Shown in pieces: positions 22,532 to 29,440 of a DNA stretch of 43,321 nucleotides. The notes under the pieces were generated by a model that saw nothing but the letters and a program-made list of their open reading frames with translations, was not told where the DNA came from and searched no databases. Position 1 is the stretch's first letter; each line of letters starts with the position of its first letter. The position numbers and the translations under genes were made by a program. The stretch covers positions 1 to 43,321 of the IMG/VR virus record IMGVR_UViG_3300009177_000016. The stretch is one strand, 5' to 3'. This DNA is from a virus.

Positions 22532-22900
22532 TTAGGAACGCACATATCGGCCGGCGCTCCAGTCGAAGCGGAAGCCGGGCGGACGCTGGAAACCGGACGG
22601 CCGCTTGATCCGAAGATGCCCGCGTTCTTGCCGTTTGGCCTTGGCGATGATGCCGACATCCTTGGCCGTCTTGCCGTTCTCGCCGCGATGGCAGCAGGGG
22701 CCGAGGAGCTGGCCGTCAGCCGCCGTCAGTTCCTTGCTCTTGTCGACAACAAGGGCTTCTGCGATCCGGTGATCAAATTCGTAATTTTTCGCCTTCAGGA
22801 CGCCGCCGCAGCCCTCGCACCGGACGCGGCCGTTCTCGTCCATGGCGCGCTTCAGGATCAGCACTTTGATCCGGTCGGGGAATTCGCGGCGGTTGCTCAT
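22532..22900 (-). CDS. HNH endonuclease
   Basis: The 122-residue protein has a CEGCGG Cys pair, the YEFDH motif (the first His of the HNH fold), a DGQLLGPCCHRGENGKTAKD segment with Cys and His ligands, and a basic C-terminus. It would cut DNA with a metal ion. In early phage operons such enzymes act in recombination or packaging, or are selfish; here the place is among ERF and NinB-like genes. Confidence 0.8.
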   Translation of the reverse strand: MSNRREFPDRIKVLILKRAMDENGRVRCEGCGGVLKAKNYEFDHRIAEALVVDKSKELTAADGQLLGPCCHRGENGKTAKDVGIIAKAKRQERGHLRIKRPSGFQRPPGFRFDWSAGRYVRS

Positions 22901-23235
22901 TCCATGCCCCGCTCAGCGAAGTTCGCTACGTTCTCTTCCTGAATAGGGCAGTCTCCGCGAGCGAACATCGGGCAGTGTGGCTTGCAACCATCCATGATTC
23001 CAAAGTTGGCGCACTCGTCGCCGCCACCCATCATGTCGAACACACGATCTGCGCGGCGTTTGCGTTCCTTTTCTTCCTTGGCCTCGCGGGCTTTACGTTC
23101 TTCCGACTCCAGTCGCTTTCGTTCGGCGTTATCTCGGGCAACAAGAGAATGGATATATGCCTTGTAGATTGGATCCTCTCGAAGCTCTTTGGCGGCGGCA
23201 ATCGCCGCGTCCCACATTTTTTGGGCTTCGCTCAT
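22897..23235 (-). CDS. Charged helix plus Cys-rich domain protein, 112 aa
   Basis: Residues about 35-70 form a very charged single helix (Arg, Lys, Glu), and the C-terminal third has four Cys (CANFGIMDGCKPHCPMFARG then DCPI), a likely zinc site. The start has a GGGAGATC site. The pattern suggests a nucleic-acid or protein adaptor. It overlaps the HNH gene start. Confidence 0.65.
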   Translation of the reverse strand: MSEAQKMWDAAIAAAKELREDPIYKAYIHSLVARDNAERKRLESEERKAREAKEEKERKRRADRVFDMMGGGDECANFGIMDGCKPHCPMFARGDCPIQEENVANFAERGME

Positions 23236-23269
23236 CTCTCGATCTCCCTCAGCGGGATGGCGGGGATGG

Positions 23270-23677
23270 TCATGCCGGCCACTTCGGATTGCTGAAGCGG
23301 ACGCCCTGCTTGATGCCGAAGGCGATGATCCATTCGGCGAGGTCGGCGCACTGGTCTGTCTTCAGGTCGCTGGTGTGAGGCAAGAGGATGCCGAACTCCT
23401 CATCGCCGTGGTCGTAGAGCGGCGTGATGATTTCGTACGGGATCTTGTTTTCGATGATCCATTCCAAGGTACAGCGGCGCTTCCACCATAGCGGGCTGCG
23501 AACCTCGCCAGTGTCGCGTGGCCAGCCGATCTGGTTGGCGATGTCCCTCAGGAGCGCGTGGAGGAAGCGGTTCTGGAGTTCGGTACGATCGGCTTTAGTC
23601 CGGCGCGGTGTGCTTGGCCGGCCTTGACCAGCCGGTCGTACTCGCTCGGCGCCGCCGCCCTGATAGTGCGTATCCAT
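23270..23677 (-). CDS. NinB-like recombination protein
   Basis: The 135-residue protein contains RTELQNRFLHALLRDIANQI then a Trp/Arg-rich segment, resembling the NinB family of phage recombination proteins that bind single-stranded DNA and work with annealing proteins. ATG 23677 has an AAGGAT site; the gene overlaps the previous one by 130 bases in another frame, so the first 25 residues are less certain. Context with ERF supports the function. Confidence 0.6.
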   Translation of the reverse strand: MDTHYQGGGAERVRPAGQGRPSTPRRTKADRTELQNRFLHALLRDIANQIGWPRDTGEVRSPLWWKRRCTLEWIIENKIPYEIITPLYDHGDEEFGILLPHTSDLKTDQCADLAEWIIAFGIKQGVRFSNPKWPA

Positions 23678-23772
23678 GGCATGTTATCCTTGAGCCATCG
23701 GTCCAGTTCTTCGTTCGTCTCCGCGAAGGTGAGAGCGGCGATGCCGACGCTCACCAGGGCGGCGTGGTTCAT
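23548..23772 (-). CDS. Hypothetical 74-aa protein coupled to ERF gene
   Basis: ATG 23772 overlaps the stop of the ERF gene. The protein is helical, with ETNEELDRWLKDNMPWIRTI. Its last third overlaps the NinB-like gene in another frame and may be read less strictly. It is probably an ERF-associated accessory protein by position only. Confidence 0.5.
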   Translation of the reverse strand: MNHAALVSVGIAALTFAETNEELDRWLKDNMPWIRTIRAAAPSEYDRLVKAGQAHRAGLKPIVPNSRTASSTRS

Positions 23773-24698
23773 TCGAAGCCGATAACGTTCTCGTAGGCCG
23801 TCTGCAGGCGATTGAACTGTCCGGGAGACGCATCCTTCAACCAGTCGATCCACGACTTGCGCTTGCCAGGCGCCGGCGTGGACGCTGCCCGCCACCACTC
23901 GCGAGCCGCTTCCTTGTTCGGCGCGAGGTTCAGCGACTGGATGGCGTCGTCGGTCTCGTCCTTGGCCTTCTGCGCCTTGCCTGCGTCATAGGTCGACCGC
24001 AACTTCCCGGTCACGGGATCGCGCGCGGCGTTCGCGCCTGCAAGGCTCTCAATGTCACTGTCCACGCCATCGCCCGCGCCGTTGCCGTCGTCGTCCACGT
24101 CGCCCACGGCAAGGTTGAAGATGAGCTTCAGAAGGTAGCGCTGGCCGTAGCTGGCCGCCGCACCGGTGGCGTGCGTGCGCGTCATCACGTCGCCGCCCTT
24201 GGCTCCCTTACCATCCGCCGGCATGTCGATCTGCCTGCGCTCTCGATGGCCGCCGCGATGGGCGACAGTGCAGACGATGCGCACGCATGACTCGGGCGCC
24301 GGCTCGGTGTCAAAGCTCAGGGAGAAGCCGTGCCGCGCATAGATCGGCCGCGTTGCCTTATCGAGGGCGGCGTAGGAGGCGTAGTCGCTCTGCGTCTGCT
24401 TGTTGAAGAGATCGGCGCGAATCGCCTTCATCTCCTCCTGTGCGTCGGCCATGGCGTTGTCGAACGCGACCCGAGCCCGCGTGGCGTCCATGCGGTCCTG
24501 CATCGCAATCAGCCGCTCCAGCTTGTCGATGTTGACGGCCGGGTCACGCGCCATCCGTTCAATAAGCGAGTGCATCCCGCCATCCGGCACGACAACTGAC
24601 GGCGGCGGTGCAGGCATCAGGTGAGCGCCCGGCAAATCGGTGACCCCAGGCGCAACGCCAAAGTCGATGTCAGCTACAGCAGTGGTTACGGTATCCAT
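23769..24698 (-). CDS. ERF-family single-strand annealing protein
   Basis: The 309-residue protein has the ERF landmarks: helical AFDNAMADAQEEMKAI, then NKQTQSDYASYAALDKATRP with ARHGFSLSF, a GG-containing strand pair, and the ATGAAASYGQRYLLKLIFNL motif. ERF proteins form rings, anneal complementary single strands and promote recombination and genome circularisation. The C-terminal quarter is a variable acidic and helical tail. It lies in the middle of the PL operon, with NinB-like and HNH genes downstream. Confidence 0.9.
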   Translation of the reverse strand: MDTVTTAVADIDFGVAPGVTDLPGAHLMPAPPPSVVVPDGGMHSLIERMARDPAVNIDKLERLIAMQDRMDATRARVAFDNAMADAQEEMKAIRADLFNKQTQSDYASYAALDKATRPIYARHGFSLSFDTEPAPESCVRIVCTVAHRGGHRERRQIDMPADGKGAKGGDVMTRTHATGAAASYGQRYLLKLIFNLAVGDVDDDGNGAGDGVDSDIESLAGANAARDPVTGKLRSTYDAGKAQKAKDETDDAIQSLNLAPNKEAAREWWRAASTPAPGKRKSWIDWLKDASPGQFNRLQTAYENVIGFE

Positions 24699-24703
24699 GG
24701 TAT

Positions 24704-25084
24704 TTACACCTCATTTGGAGGAGAGGGGTTGGGGGTGCCTTTGGGTCGCTCGTTTGACGCCGACGAATCTTGGCTAGGACTATCTGCTGCAATGACGAGC
24801 GGATTGCTGAACATGACCGTGTTCCAATCGCCGGAGACTTCCTTGAAGGAATAACGCGAGTAGTCGCGCCCGACGCGGAGACTTTCCACGGTAAGAAGGT
24901 CGCCAGCTTTGAAATGCACGCGCGCCATCTCGCGCTCCCACTCATGCCCGTTGGTATCAAGATAGCGGACGTGGTCACCCTTCTTCGCCACAACGCTACC
25001 AAAGGCGAGGATCACTCTGCCATCGGTGTTGCGATTCAGCTTCATGCCGAAGTAATCGCTATCGGGATCAAGTTCGATGCTCAT
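24704..25084 (-). CDS. Hypothetical 126-aa protein
   Basis: The start at 25084 (MSIELDPDSDYFGMKL) has an AAAGGAG site; the upstream extension is rejected. The protein is beta-rich with a C-terminal Ser/Pro tail. It lies directly before the ERF gene. No family is recognised. Confidence 0.65.
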   Translation of the reverse strand: MSIELDPDSDYFGMKLNRNTDGRVILAFGSVVAKKGDHVRYLDTNGHEWEREMARVHFKAGDLLTVESLRVGRDYSRYSFKEVSGDWNTVMFSNPLVIAADSPSQDSSASNERPKGTPNPSPPNEV

Positions 25085-25109
25085 TGCAAAAGCTCCTTTA
25101 TGGTGTTCG

Positions 25110-25301
25110 TCAGATCTCGATAGAGCGACCCAAAGGCACCCCTGAATCTTCCAACTCCTCTCCTCTAGTGGTGAGAGCGAGAACGAAGCGAGCGACCTTG
25201 CGTGCGTCGGCGATGAACTGGCTCCCAATGTATCGAGTGCGCTGCATCCGCCTCGCAGCCTCCACAGCTTCCTCCAGTCCCGGAGCAGGGGCGGCGCTCA
25301 T
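25110..25301 (-). CDS. Small protein, paralog of the 26370-26555 product
   Basis: The 63-residue protein contains RRMQRTRYIGSQFIADARKV, nearly the same as RIQATRYIGSEFVADARVL in the first gene of the same operon; both are a single helix-loop-helix with Arg and Glu. Function unknown. It overlaps the next gene start by four bases. Confidence 0.6.
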   Translation of the reverse strand: MSAAPAPGLEEAVEAARRMQRTRYIGSQFIADARKVARFVLALTTRGEELEDSGVPLGRSIEI

Positions 25302-25492
25302 GGCTGGGCCTGCAGTGCGCGGTCGATTTGATCGATCGCCTGTTGCAAGTGCGCTTGCCGCCAATCTCCGGGCACGATGGGGAAAGAGGAAAGCGTGGCG
25401 CGGATGATCTTCAACTCGGCTTCCAGCGTGCCGACGCGCCGAGCCATGGCCAGCGAAGCGTTTTGGGCTACTTCTCGTTCGAGACCTTCCAT
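25298..25492 (-). CDS. Hypothetical 64-aa protein
   Basis: ATG 25492 follows a strong GGAGGAAATC. The product is mainly one helix (RRVGTLEAELKIIRATLSSF) followed by a second helix with Gln and Ile repeats (LQQAIDQIDRAL). No family is recognised; it belongs to the PL operon. Confidence 0.6.
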   Translation of the reverse strand: MEGLEREVAQNASLAMARRVGTLEAELKIIRATLSSFPIVPGDWRQAHLQQAIDQIDRALQAQP

Positions 25493-25493
25493 G

Positions 25494-25787
25494 CTAGATT
25501 TCCTCCAGCTCTGAGATGTCGATCTGGTAGCCTTCGGCCACGAGACCTTCGTTATCGAGCGTGCGGTCAAGGCCGCCCTGGATGTCGCCGAAGGCATCGA
25601 TCAGCGCATCCTTGACGGCACCCACCGACAGGCTGCGGGCTCCCGCATCGCGCAGAGCCCTGATCAGGCCAACAGCCTGCACCAGGGCGGCGTTCGCTTC
25701 CGTCTTCAACCCATCGGCTGCATCGGTTGCAAACCGCTGGGCCATACGCCTGTGCGCTGATCGGCTGGGGGCGATGAAGGTATCCAC
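25494..25787 (-). CDS. Hypothetical 97-aa protein
   Basis: It starts at GTG 25787 behind GAGAGG. The protein is helical and acidic, with the segment ALVQAVGLIRALRDAGARSL and an acidic C-terminus (ISELEEI). It could be a regulatory or structural accessory protein. No family is recognised. Confidence 0.6.
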   Translation of the reverse strand: MDTFIAPSRSAHRRMAQRFATDAADGLKTEANAALVQAVGLIRALRDAGARSLSVGAVKDALIDAFGDIQGGLDRTLDNEGLVAEGYQIDISELEEI

Positions 25788-25805
25788 GGTGGGGTTCCTC
25801 TCTTG

Positions 25806-26054
25806 TTATGCTGCGTTCGTGACCGCGTAGTGGGCGCCACCGCGGTGGTACAAGCTGCCCTCTGCCATCAGCGCCGTGATCGTCGGCCAACCGATGAAGC
25901 CTTCCGTCTTGAGATCGAACGACGGGACCAGAACCTTATGGCCGTGCATGTCGCGCCACGACTTGTCGTCGGCGTAGAATATTGAGCCGCCAAGGTGGCG
26001 GATCTTGTCGAGGGCGTTCCGCTGAAAGGCGGTCCTCGTCGCACTGATCTGCAT
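25806..26054 (-). CDS. Hypothetical 82-aa protein behind a repeated hairpin
   Basis: ATG 26054 is preceded by GGGAGCAGAAC, which lies next to a 21-bp hairpin that also precedes the first gene of the operon. The product has the pattern TRTAFQRNALDKIRHLGGSI and a small beta domain; no family is recognised. Translation may be controlled through the hairpin. Confidence 0.6.
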   Translation of the reverse strand: MQISATRTAFQRNALDKIRHLGGSIFYADDKSWRDMHGHKVLVPSFDLKTEGFIGWPTITALMAEGSLYHRGGAHYAVTNAA

Positions 26055-26063
26055 GTTCTGCTC

Positions 26064-26084
26064 CCAGCCCATTGAGTGGGCTTG
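26064..26084 (-). repeat. Repeated 21-bp hairpin, copy 1
   Basis: The stem AGCCCA/TGGGCT with loop of five bases lies at 26066-26082, immediately before the Shine-Dalgarno site of the gene starting at 26054. The 21 bases are identical to copy 2 at 26563-26583, which holds the same place before the first gene of the PL operon. Confidence 0.75.
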
Positions 26085-26098
26085 GTGTTGGTGGGTGG

Positions 26099-26368
26099 TT
26101 AAGGGGTGGACTTGGCAATAGAGGCGAGCATGTCGGCGAGGCTGTTGAACTCGCGGACGTGGCCGGGCATTTCGAGGTGCTCCATCCACTGGCCGTAGGA
26201 GAGCAACCGTCCGTCGCGGATAGCGTAGAATTGCTCGTGGTTTTCGCCGTCCGGATCGCACTGAGGGCACTTGCTCGTGGCGATGTGGTGGGCGCCGATT
26301 TCATACTCTTGCCGTGGCGTCATGACGACGTTTCCGCAGGTCAGGCAGCGCAAGGGGATGCGGCCCAT
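26099..26368 (-). CDS. Zinc-ribbon protein, 89 aa
   Basis: ATG 26368 has AGGGGCG upstream. The first 40 residues hold CLTCGN and CPQCDPDGE, a four-Cys zinc ribbon, followed by a helical C-terminus. It may bind nucleic acid or a protein partner; function is unknown. It lies second in the PL operon. Confidence 0.65.
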   Translation of the reverse strand: MGRIPLRCLTCGNVVMTPRQEYEIGAHHIATSKCPQCDPDGENHEQFYAIRDGRLLSYGQWMEHLEMPGHVREFNSLADMLASIAKSTP

Positions 26369-26369
26369 G

Positions 26370-26555
26370 TCAGCGCCCCTCGGTCTCGGCGATGATGTAG
26401 CGGGCGAGAACGCGAGCATCCGCCACGAACTCGCTACCGATGTAGCGCGTGGCTTGAATGCGCTGCGCCGCAGCCAGCGCGCGCTCTTTGTCGGTGGCAC
26501 GCTCGCGAAGCATATGGATGATTTCGCGGGCGCTGTTTGGATCTGGGTTGTTCAT
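26370..26555 (-). CDS. First gene of PL operon, 61-aa protein
   Basis: The start follows GGAGGGAAG. The protein contains AAQRIQATRYIGSEFVADAR and is paralogous to the product at 25110-25301. It stands just after a hairpin and the PL promoter, so it is made first on induction. Function unknown. Confidence 0.65.
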   Translation of the reverse strand: MNNPDPNSAREIIHMLRERATDKERALAAAQRIQATRYIGSEFVADARVLARYIIAETEGR

Positions 26556-26562
26556 CTTCCCT

Positions 26563-26583
26563 CCAGCCCATTGAGTGGGCTTG
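26563..26583 (-). repeat. Repeated 21-bp hairpin, copy 2, at the 5' end of PL mRNA
   Basis: Identical to 26064-26084. From the predicted PL -10 box the transcript would begin close to 26583, so the hairpin stands at or very near the 5' end of the mRNA and directly before the Shine-Dalgarno sequence. It could stabilise the mRNA or control translation. Confidence 0.7.
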
Positions 26584-26589
26584 TAGAGG

Positions 26590-26619
26590 AGATTACCGGC
26601 TTTCCGGTATCGGCGTCAA
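26590..26619 (-). promoter_or_regulatory. PL promoter and repressor operator
   Basis: Leftward TTGACG (26619-26614), an 18-base spacer and TAATCT (26595-26590). The spacer contains the 16-bp palindrome TACCGGCTTTCCGGTA (26594-26609), which matches the operator at PR; further half-sites (TACCGG) lie at 26625-26632 and at the end of the repressor gene. Confidence 0.7.
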
Positions 26620-26676
26620 CGGCAATCCGGTAAATTTATTTAGAGGTACCCCAGCCGATGACACAAAGCGGCCGGA

Positions 26677-27414
26677 TTACCGGTTGCGCTTGCCCTCGAC
26701 CCAGTGGGCGATAGGATAGTCTTTGATTGAAATCCGCTCTTCGTGCTGCGTCGGCGACCATGCGGTGCACACCCAATGGGTCTCCGTCATGGACAGAAGA
26801 CGCCGCAGCTTGCACATCTGCGCGACGCCATCGACCTTGGGAACGAAGAGCAGGTAGTCGCGGCCGCCGTACACCGGATGTTCCGGGTAGATCAATAGTT
26901 CGTCACCAGGCCAATAGGCCGGGACCATGTCTGTCGTGCAGATGCTGACGTAATAGGCTAGCTCGACATTCTCTGCATATCCGGGCGCTCGAACTTTGTC
27001 GATGTGCCGATTAGACAGAATCATGTTGCCGTCCTCCCCGAGGGAGGTGCCATAGGTGAACAGGAATCTGCTAATTGTACTCAACTCAGTATTAGTTTCT
27101 TGCGCATCTCCTGTGATGGCGCCTTCTTTTGAGTTAGATAGGACGGCAGGCGGCGGGTCAAGTTGCATCGGGACTGGGCCCCGTTTTTGCACAGGGGCGC
27201 GATCGTCGGACAGGCCGAAGAGATAGTCCTCGGTCGTCTCCAGAGCGCGAGCAACATCACGCACGTCACGCGGTTGCTTATGCTTGTTCAGCTCCATGTC
27301 AGAGATAGTCGTCTGTGCCACGCCGGCCTTTAGAGCGAGCGCGTCCTGATTCCATCCCTTCTCTTTGCGCAGAGCGCGCACGCGTTCGCCGCGAATGACT
27401 GCCATGTCAGGCAT
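26677..27414 (-). CDS. CI-type repressor with S24-like domain
   Basis: From MPDMAVIRGERVRAL it encodes 245 residues (an ATG at 27405 is an alternative; neither has a clear Shine-Dalgarno). The N-terminal XRE helix-turn-helix is LALKAGVAQTTISDMELNKH; the C-terminal half is a LexA/S24-like domain (TTDMVPAYWPGDELLIY, MCKLRRLL). Where the family has Ser-Met-x-Pro, this protein has Asp-Met-Val-Pro, so the usual serine nucleophile for self-cleavage is absent; the Lys may remain. It would bind the TACCGG operators at PL and PR. Confidence 0.85.
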   Translation of the reverse strand: MPDMAVIRGERVRALRKEKGWNQDALALKAGVAQTTISDMELNKHKQPRDVRDVARALETTEDYLFGLSDDRAPVQKRGPVPMQLDPPPAVLSNSKEGAITGDAQETNTELSTISRFLFTYGTSLGEDGNMILSNRHIDKVRAPGYAENVELAYYVSICTTDMVPAYWPGDELLIYPEHPVYGGRDYLLFVPKVDGVAQMCKLRRLLSMTETHWVCTAWSPTQHEERISIKDYPIAHWVEGKRNR

Positions 27415-27441
27415 GTACACGGAACCAATACCGCATTCCCG

Positions 27442-27470
27442 TTGACAGCATACCGGATAGTCGGTAACAA
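27442..27470 (+). promoter_or_regulatory. PR promoter with operator
   Basis: A consensus TTGACA (27442-27447), 17-base spacer and TAACAA (27465-27470). The spacer holds TACCGGATAGTCGGTA (27451-27466), in the same relative position as the PL operator; outer half-sites ATACCGGAT and ATCCGGTAT frame it. The -10 ends six bases before the Cro ATG, so the mRNA should start at or beside it. Confidence 0.75.
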
Positions 27471-27476
27471 TCCGGT

Positions 27477-27695
27477 ATGCAGTCCACAAACCCCCTCGCG
27501 AAGGCCGTCAAAATCGTCGGCAACCCCAACCGCTTGGCGAAGGCAATCGACCGTCGGCAATCGACGGTATGGGGTTGGATACAGCGCGGATGGCCCTCGC
27601 CGGACGCCTGCTTAGAGATCGAGCGCGCCACCGGAGGGCAGGTCAAGGCGGCGGACCTCCTCAAACCAGCCCTCAAGCCGAGGGTGGCAGCGTGA
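27477..27695 (+). CDS. Cro/YdaS-like regulator
   Basis: The 72-residue protein has a helix-turn-helix NRLAKAIDRRQSTVWGWIQR and the PSPDACLEIERATGGQV follow-up typical of YdaS/Cro-like phage regulators, which turn off the repressor promoter and allow lytic growth. There is no Shine-Dalgarno: ATG lies about where PR transcription starts, which suggests leaderless translation. The stop overlaps the next GTG start. Confidence 0.85.
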   Translation: MQSTNPLAKAVKIVGNPNRLAKAIDRRQSTVWGWIQRGWPSPDACLEIERATGGQVKAADLLKPALKPRVAA

Positions 27696-28069
27696 ACGTC
27701 GCCCTGTCGATTAGCGCGACCCGAGCGTGGGAAACCCGCAAGCGCGTGCTGGGGACGCTCTACGCCTTCGCCACCACTGACGGCGAGCATGTGAAGATCG
27801 GCTTCACGACCGATCTGCCCACGCGGCTCGGCGAACTGTCCAGGAACTCTAAATACTACGGCGAGTTCGATCAGGTCGTGGGGACCGCCTTCGGCACGTT
27901 CGCCGACGAGCGCCGCATCCATGCCGCGCTGCATCCGCGTAGCCTCTACTTCACCCAGAACCGACGCGGCCCGCGCGAGATGTATCCGGTTTCGGTCCTC
28001 AATCATCCGGCTTGTCGCGCTGTTTTCGGCACGCCCACCCCCAAAGCGAAGCGGAGGCAGGCAACATGA
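27692..28069 (+). CDS. GIY-YIG-like (T5orf172/Mug113) protein
   Basis: It starts at GTG 27692 overlapping the Cro stop and encodes 125 residues. GTLYAFATTDGEHVKIGFTT, then LPTRLGEL and DERRIHAAL, follow the T5orf172/Mug113 layout of small GIY-YIG nucleases (Tyr, KIG, Arg, Glu, His). It could be a DNA nickase or only a DNA-binding relative; a second copy of the domain is encoded at 30127. Confidence 0.75.
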   Translation: MNVALSISATRAWETRKRVLGTLYAFATTDGEHVKIGFTTDLPTRLGELSRNSKYYGEFDQVVGTAFGTFADERRIHAALHPRSLYFTQNRRGPREMYPVSVLNHPACRAVFGTPTPKAKRRQAT

Positions 28070-28524
28070 GCGCGGCACCGTTGATCGTCAGTGATCATGC
28101 GCTTCTCCGTAGAGCTTGCATGCCTGTCGGCCGCGTGAACCGGAAGTTTCGCACCGTCGCCGCTCGCTTGCAGGAAACAATGATCGCCCATCGCGGCATT
28201 GGCATTGCCGCGCCCCAGATTGGCGAGCCGTGGCGCATCTGCATCGTGCTGCGCGATTGGAAGCCCGGGCTCGTGCCTGTCCCGATGTTCGACCCCGTCA
28301 TTATCGGCTGGTCGGAAAAGCGCTTTGTTGTTGATGAGGGGTGCTTGTCGTTTCCCGGTGAGGCAATCCCCGTCGAGCGTTATGCCGAAGTCACAGTCCA
28401 CCATATGACGGGCGCCGGCACCAAGGTCCAAACCATATTCCGCGGGATCGAGGCGGCCTGCGCTCAGCACGAAATCGACCACCTGAACGGCATCACGTTC
28501 CACATGCGTGGGTTGACCACATGA
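28066..28524 (+). CDS. def: Peptide deformylase
   Basis: All three signature motifs of peptide deformylase are visible: GIGIAAPQIG, EGCLSFPG and QHEIDHLNG, which give the Cys and two His metal ligands and the catalytic Glu. It removes the formyl group from new proteins at the ribosome exit. At 152 residues it is shorter than the usual bacterial enzyme (about 168) and ends soon after the third motif, as in other phage forms. ATG 28066 overlaps the upstream stop and has GGAGGCAGG. It is part of the PR operon. Confidence 0.93.
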   Translation: MSAAPLIVSDHALLRRACMPVGRVNRKFRTVAARLQETMIAHRGIGIAAPQIGEPWRICIVLRDWKPGLVPVPMFDPVIIGWSEKRFVVDEGCLSFPGEAIPVERYAEVTVHHMTGAGTKVQTIFRGIEAACAQHEIDHLNGITFHMRGLTT

Positions 28525-28637
28525 CCACCGCCCAGCTCGTCGCCCTCTATCTCCTGCCTTCGATTCTGTGGCTTGGAAGCGGATTTCATCTGATGCGCCG
28601 TAGGGCGGCTAACCAGAACAAGCAGGTGTCGAGATGA
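28521..28637 (+). CDS. 38-aa single-span membrane peptide
   Basis: A short protein with one membrane helix (LVALYLLPSILWLGSGFHL) and a basic tail (MRRRAANQNKQVSR). Both ends overlap neighbours as ATGA, which supports translation. It is too short for a family assignment. Confidence 0.55.
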   Translation: MTTAQLVALYLLPSILWLGSGFHLMRRRAANQNKQVSR

Positions 28638-28822
28638 GTGCCGCCGTCGAAATCAGCGCCATTGAAGTGCTCGCGCTCAAGAAGCTGGTGCTGATCAATT
28701 ACGCGCTGGCAACCACGTTGAAAGACCAGCAGGCCCGCATGGAGCAGATGGACCTGCTCCGCGTCCTCAACGACATAACGCTCCGGGCCGATATCGCCAA
28801 CCACACCAGCAAGGCTGCCTAA
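28634..28822 (+). CDS. Hypothetical 62-aa helical protein
   Basis: The product is one long helix pair (IEVLALKKLVLINYALATTL and a Gln/Met-rich stretch), with no membrane-level hydrophobicity. The start overlaps the upstream stop and the stop is directly followed by the next ATG. Function unknown. Confidence 0.6.
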   Translation: MSAAVEISAIEVLALKKLVLINYALATTLKDQQARMEQMDLLRVLNDITLRADIANHTSKAA

Positions 28823-28981
28823 ATGCGCACCCTCGCAAAATCCGTTGGGCTCACGCTCTCCTTCGCCATCCTTTTCGTGGTGCTGAAGATCCCGGCTGAT
28901 ACCGATCTTTTGGGAGTTCTGTTCGTCGCCCTGGTGATCCTGTTCTGGCGGCCACGCCGGCTGCGCGGACTGGAGCGCTGA
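28823..28981 (+). CDS. 52-aa two-segment membrane protein
   Basis: The sequence has two hydrophobic helices (VGLTLSFAILFVVLKIP and LLGVLFVALVILFWR) and a basic C-terminus, with no space to the upstream gene. It could be an early membrane protein that affects the host envelope; unsupported by family data. Confidence 0.6.
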   Translation: MRTLAKSVGLTLSFAILFVVLKIPADTDLLGVLFVALVILFWRPRRLRGLER

Positions 28982-28984
28982 GAG

Positions 28985-29440
28985 ATGACCGGCCATTACC
29001 TCTATTTGCAGGAACGCCGGCAACGTGTGATTGCCGCGAACACCGACCGCATGAGCAAGGGCGCTCTCCAGAAGATCGGCGCCGTGTTCCCCGTCACAAA
29101 GCCGGCGCCAGCTTTGGTGATTCGCCCGCTTTTCGAAAAGGGACGGTACATTCCACGTTCCCTGACGGATATCATCGCGACAGTTGCCAAGCTGGCGGAC
29201 ATGTCGCCGGAGGCGATCTGCGGCATGGGACGCCGCCGCCATCTTGTAGACGCTCGCGCCTGCATCGCCAATCTTGCCGAGGAATTCGCGCCGCAACAAT
29301 CCGAACTTGCGATCGACGACGCCATGTTGCGCGGGCACGGGATGGCCAGATGGTATCGCGAGCGCCATCGCGATCGGCTGGAACTCTTCCCCAGCTATGC
29401 GGCGCTCTATCACCGCTGCCATGCGGCGATGTCCAAATGA
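28985..29440 (+). CDS. DnaA domain IV-like DNA-binding protein
   Basis: Residues about 60-110 resemble the C-terminal DNA-binding domain of DnaA: LTDIIATVAKLADMSPEAIC, then GRRRHLVDARACIANLAEE. The AAA+ part of DnaA is absent; the 151-residue protein is a stand-alone binding domain with an Arg-rich C-terminus. It may bind an origin or DnaA boxes to favour phage replication or block the host initiator. The start follows GAGAG with correct spacing. Confidence 0.7.
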   Translation: MTGHYLYLQERRQRVIAANTDRMSKGALQKIGAVFPVTKPAPALVIRPLFEKGRYIPRSLTDIIATVAKLADMSPEAICGMGRRRHLVDARACIANLAEEFAPQQSELAIDDAMLRGHGMARWYRERHRDRLELFPSYAALYHRCHAAMSK

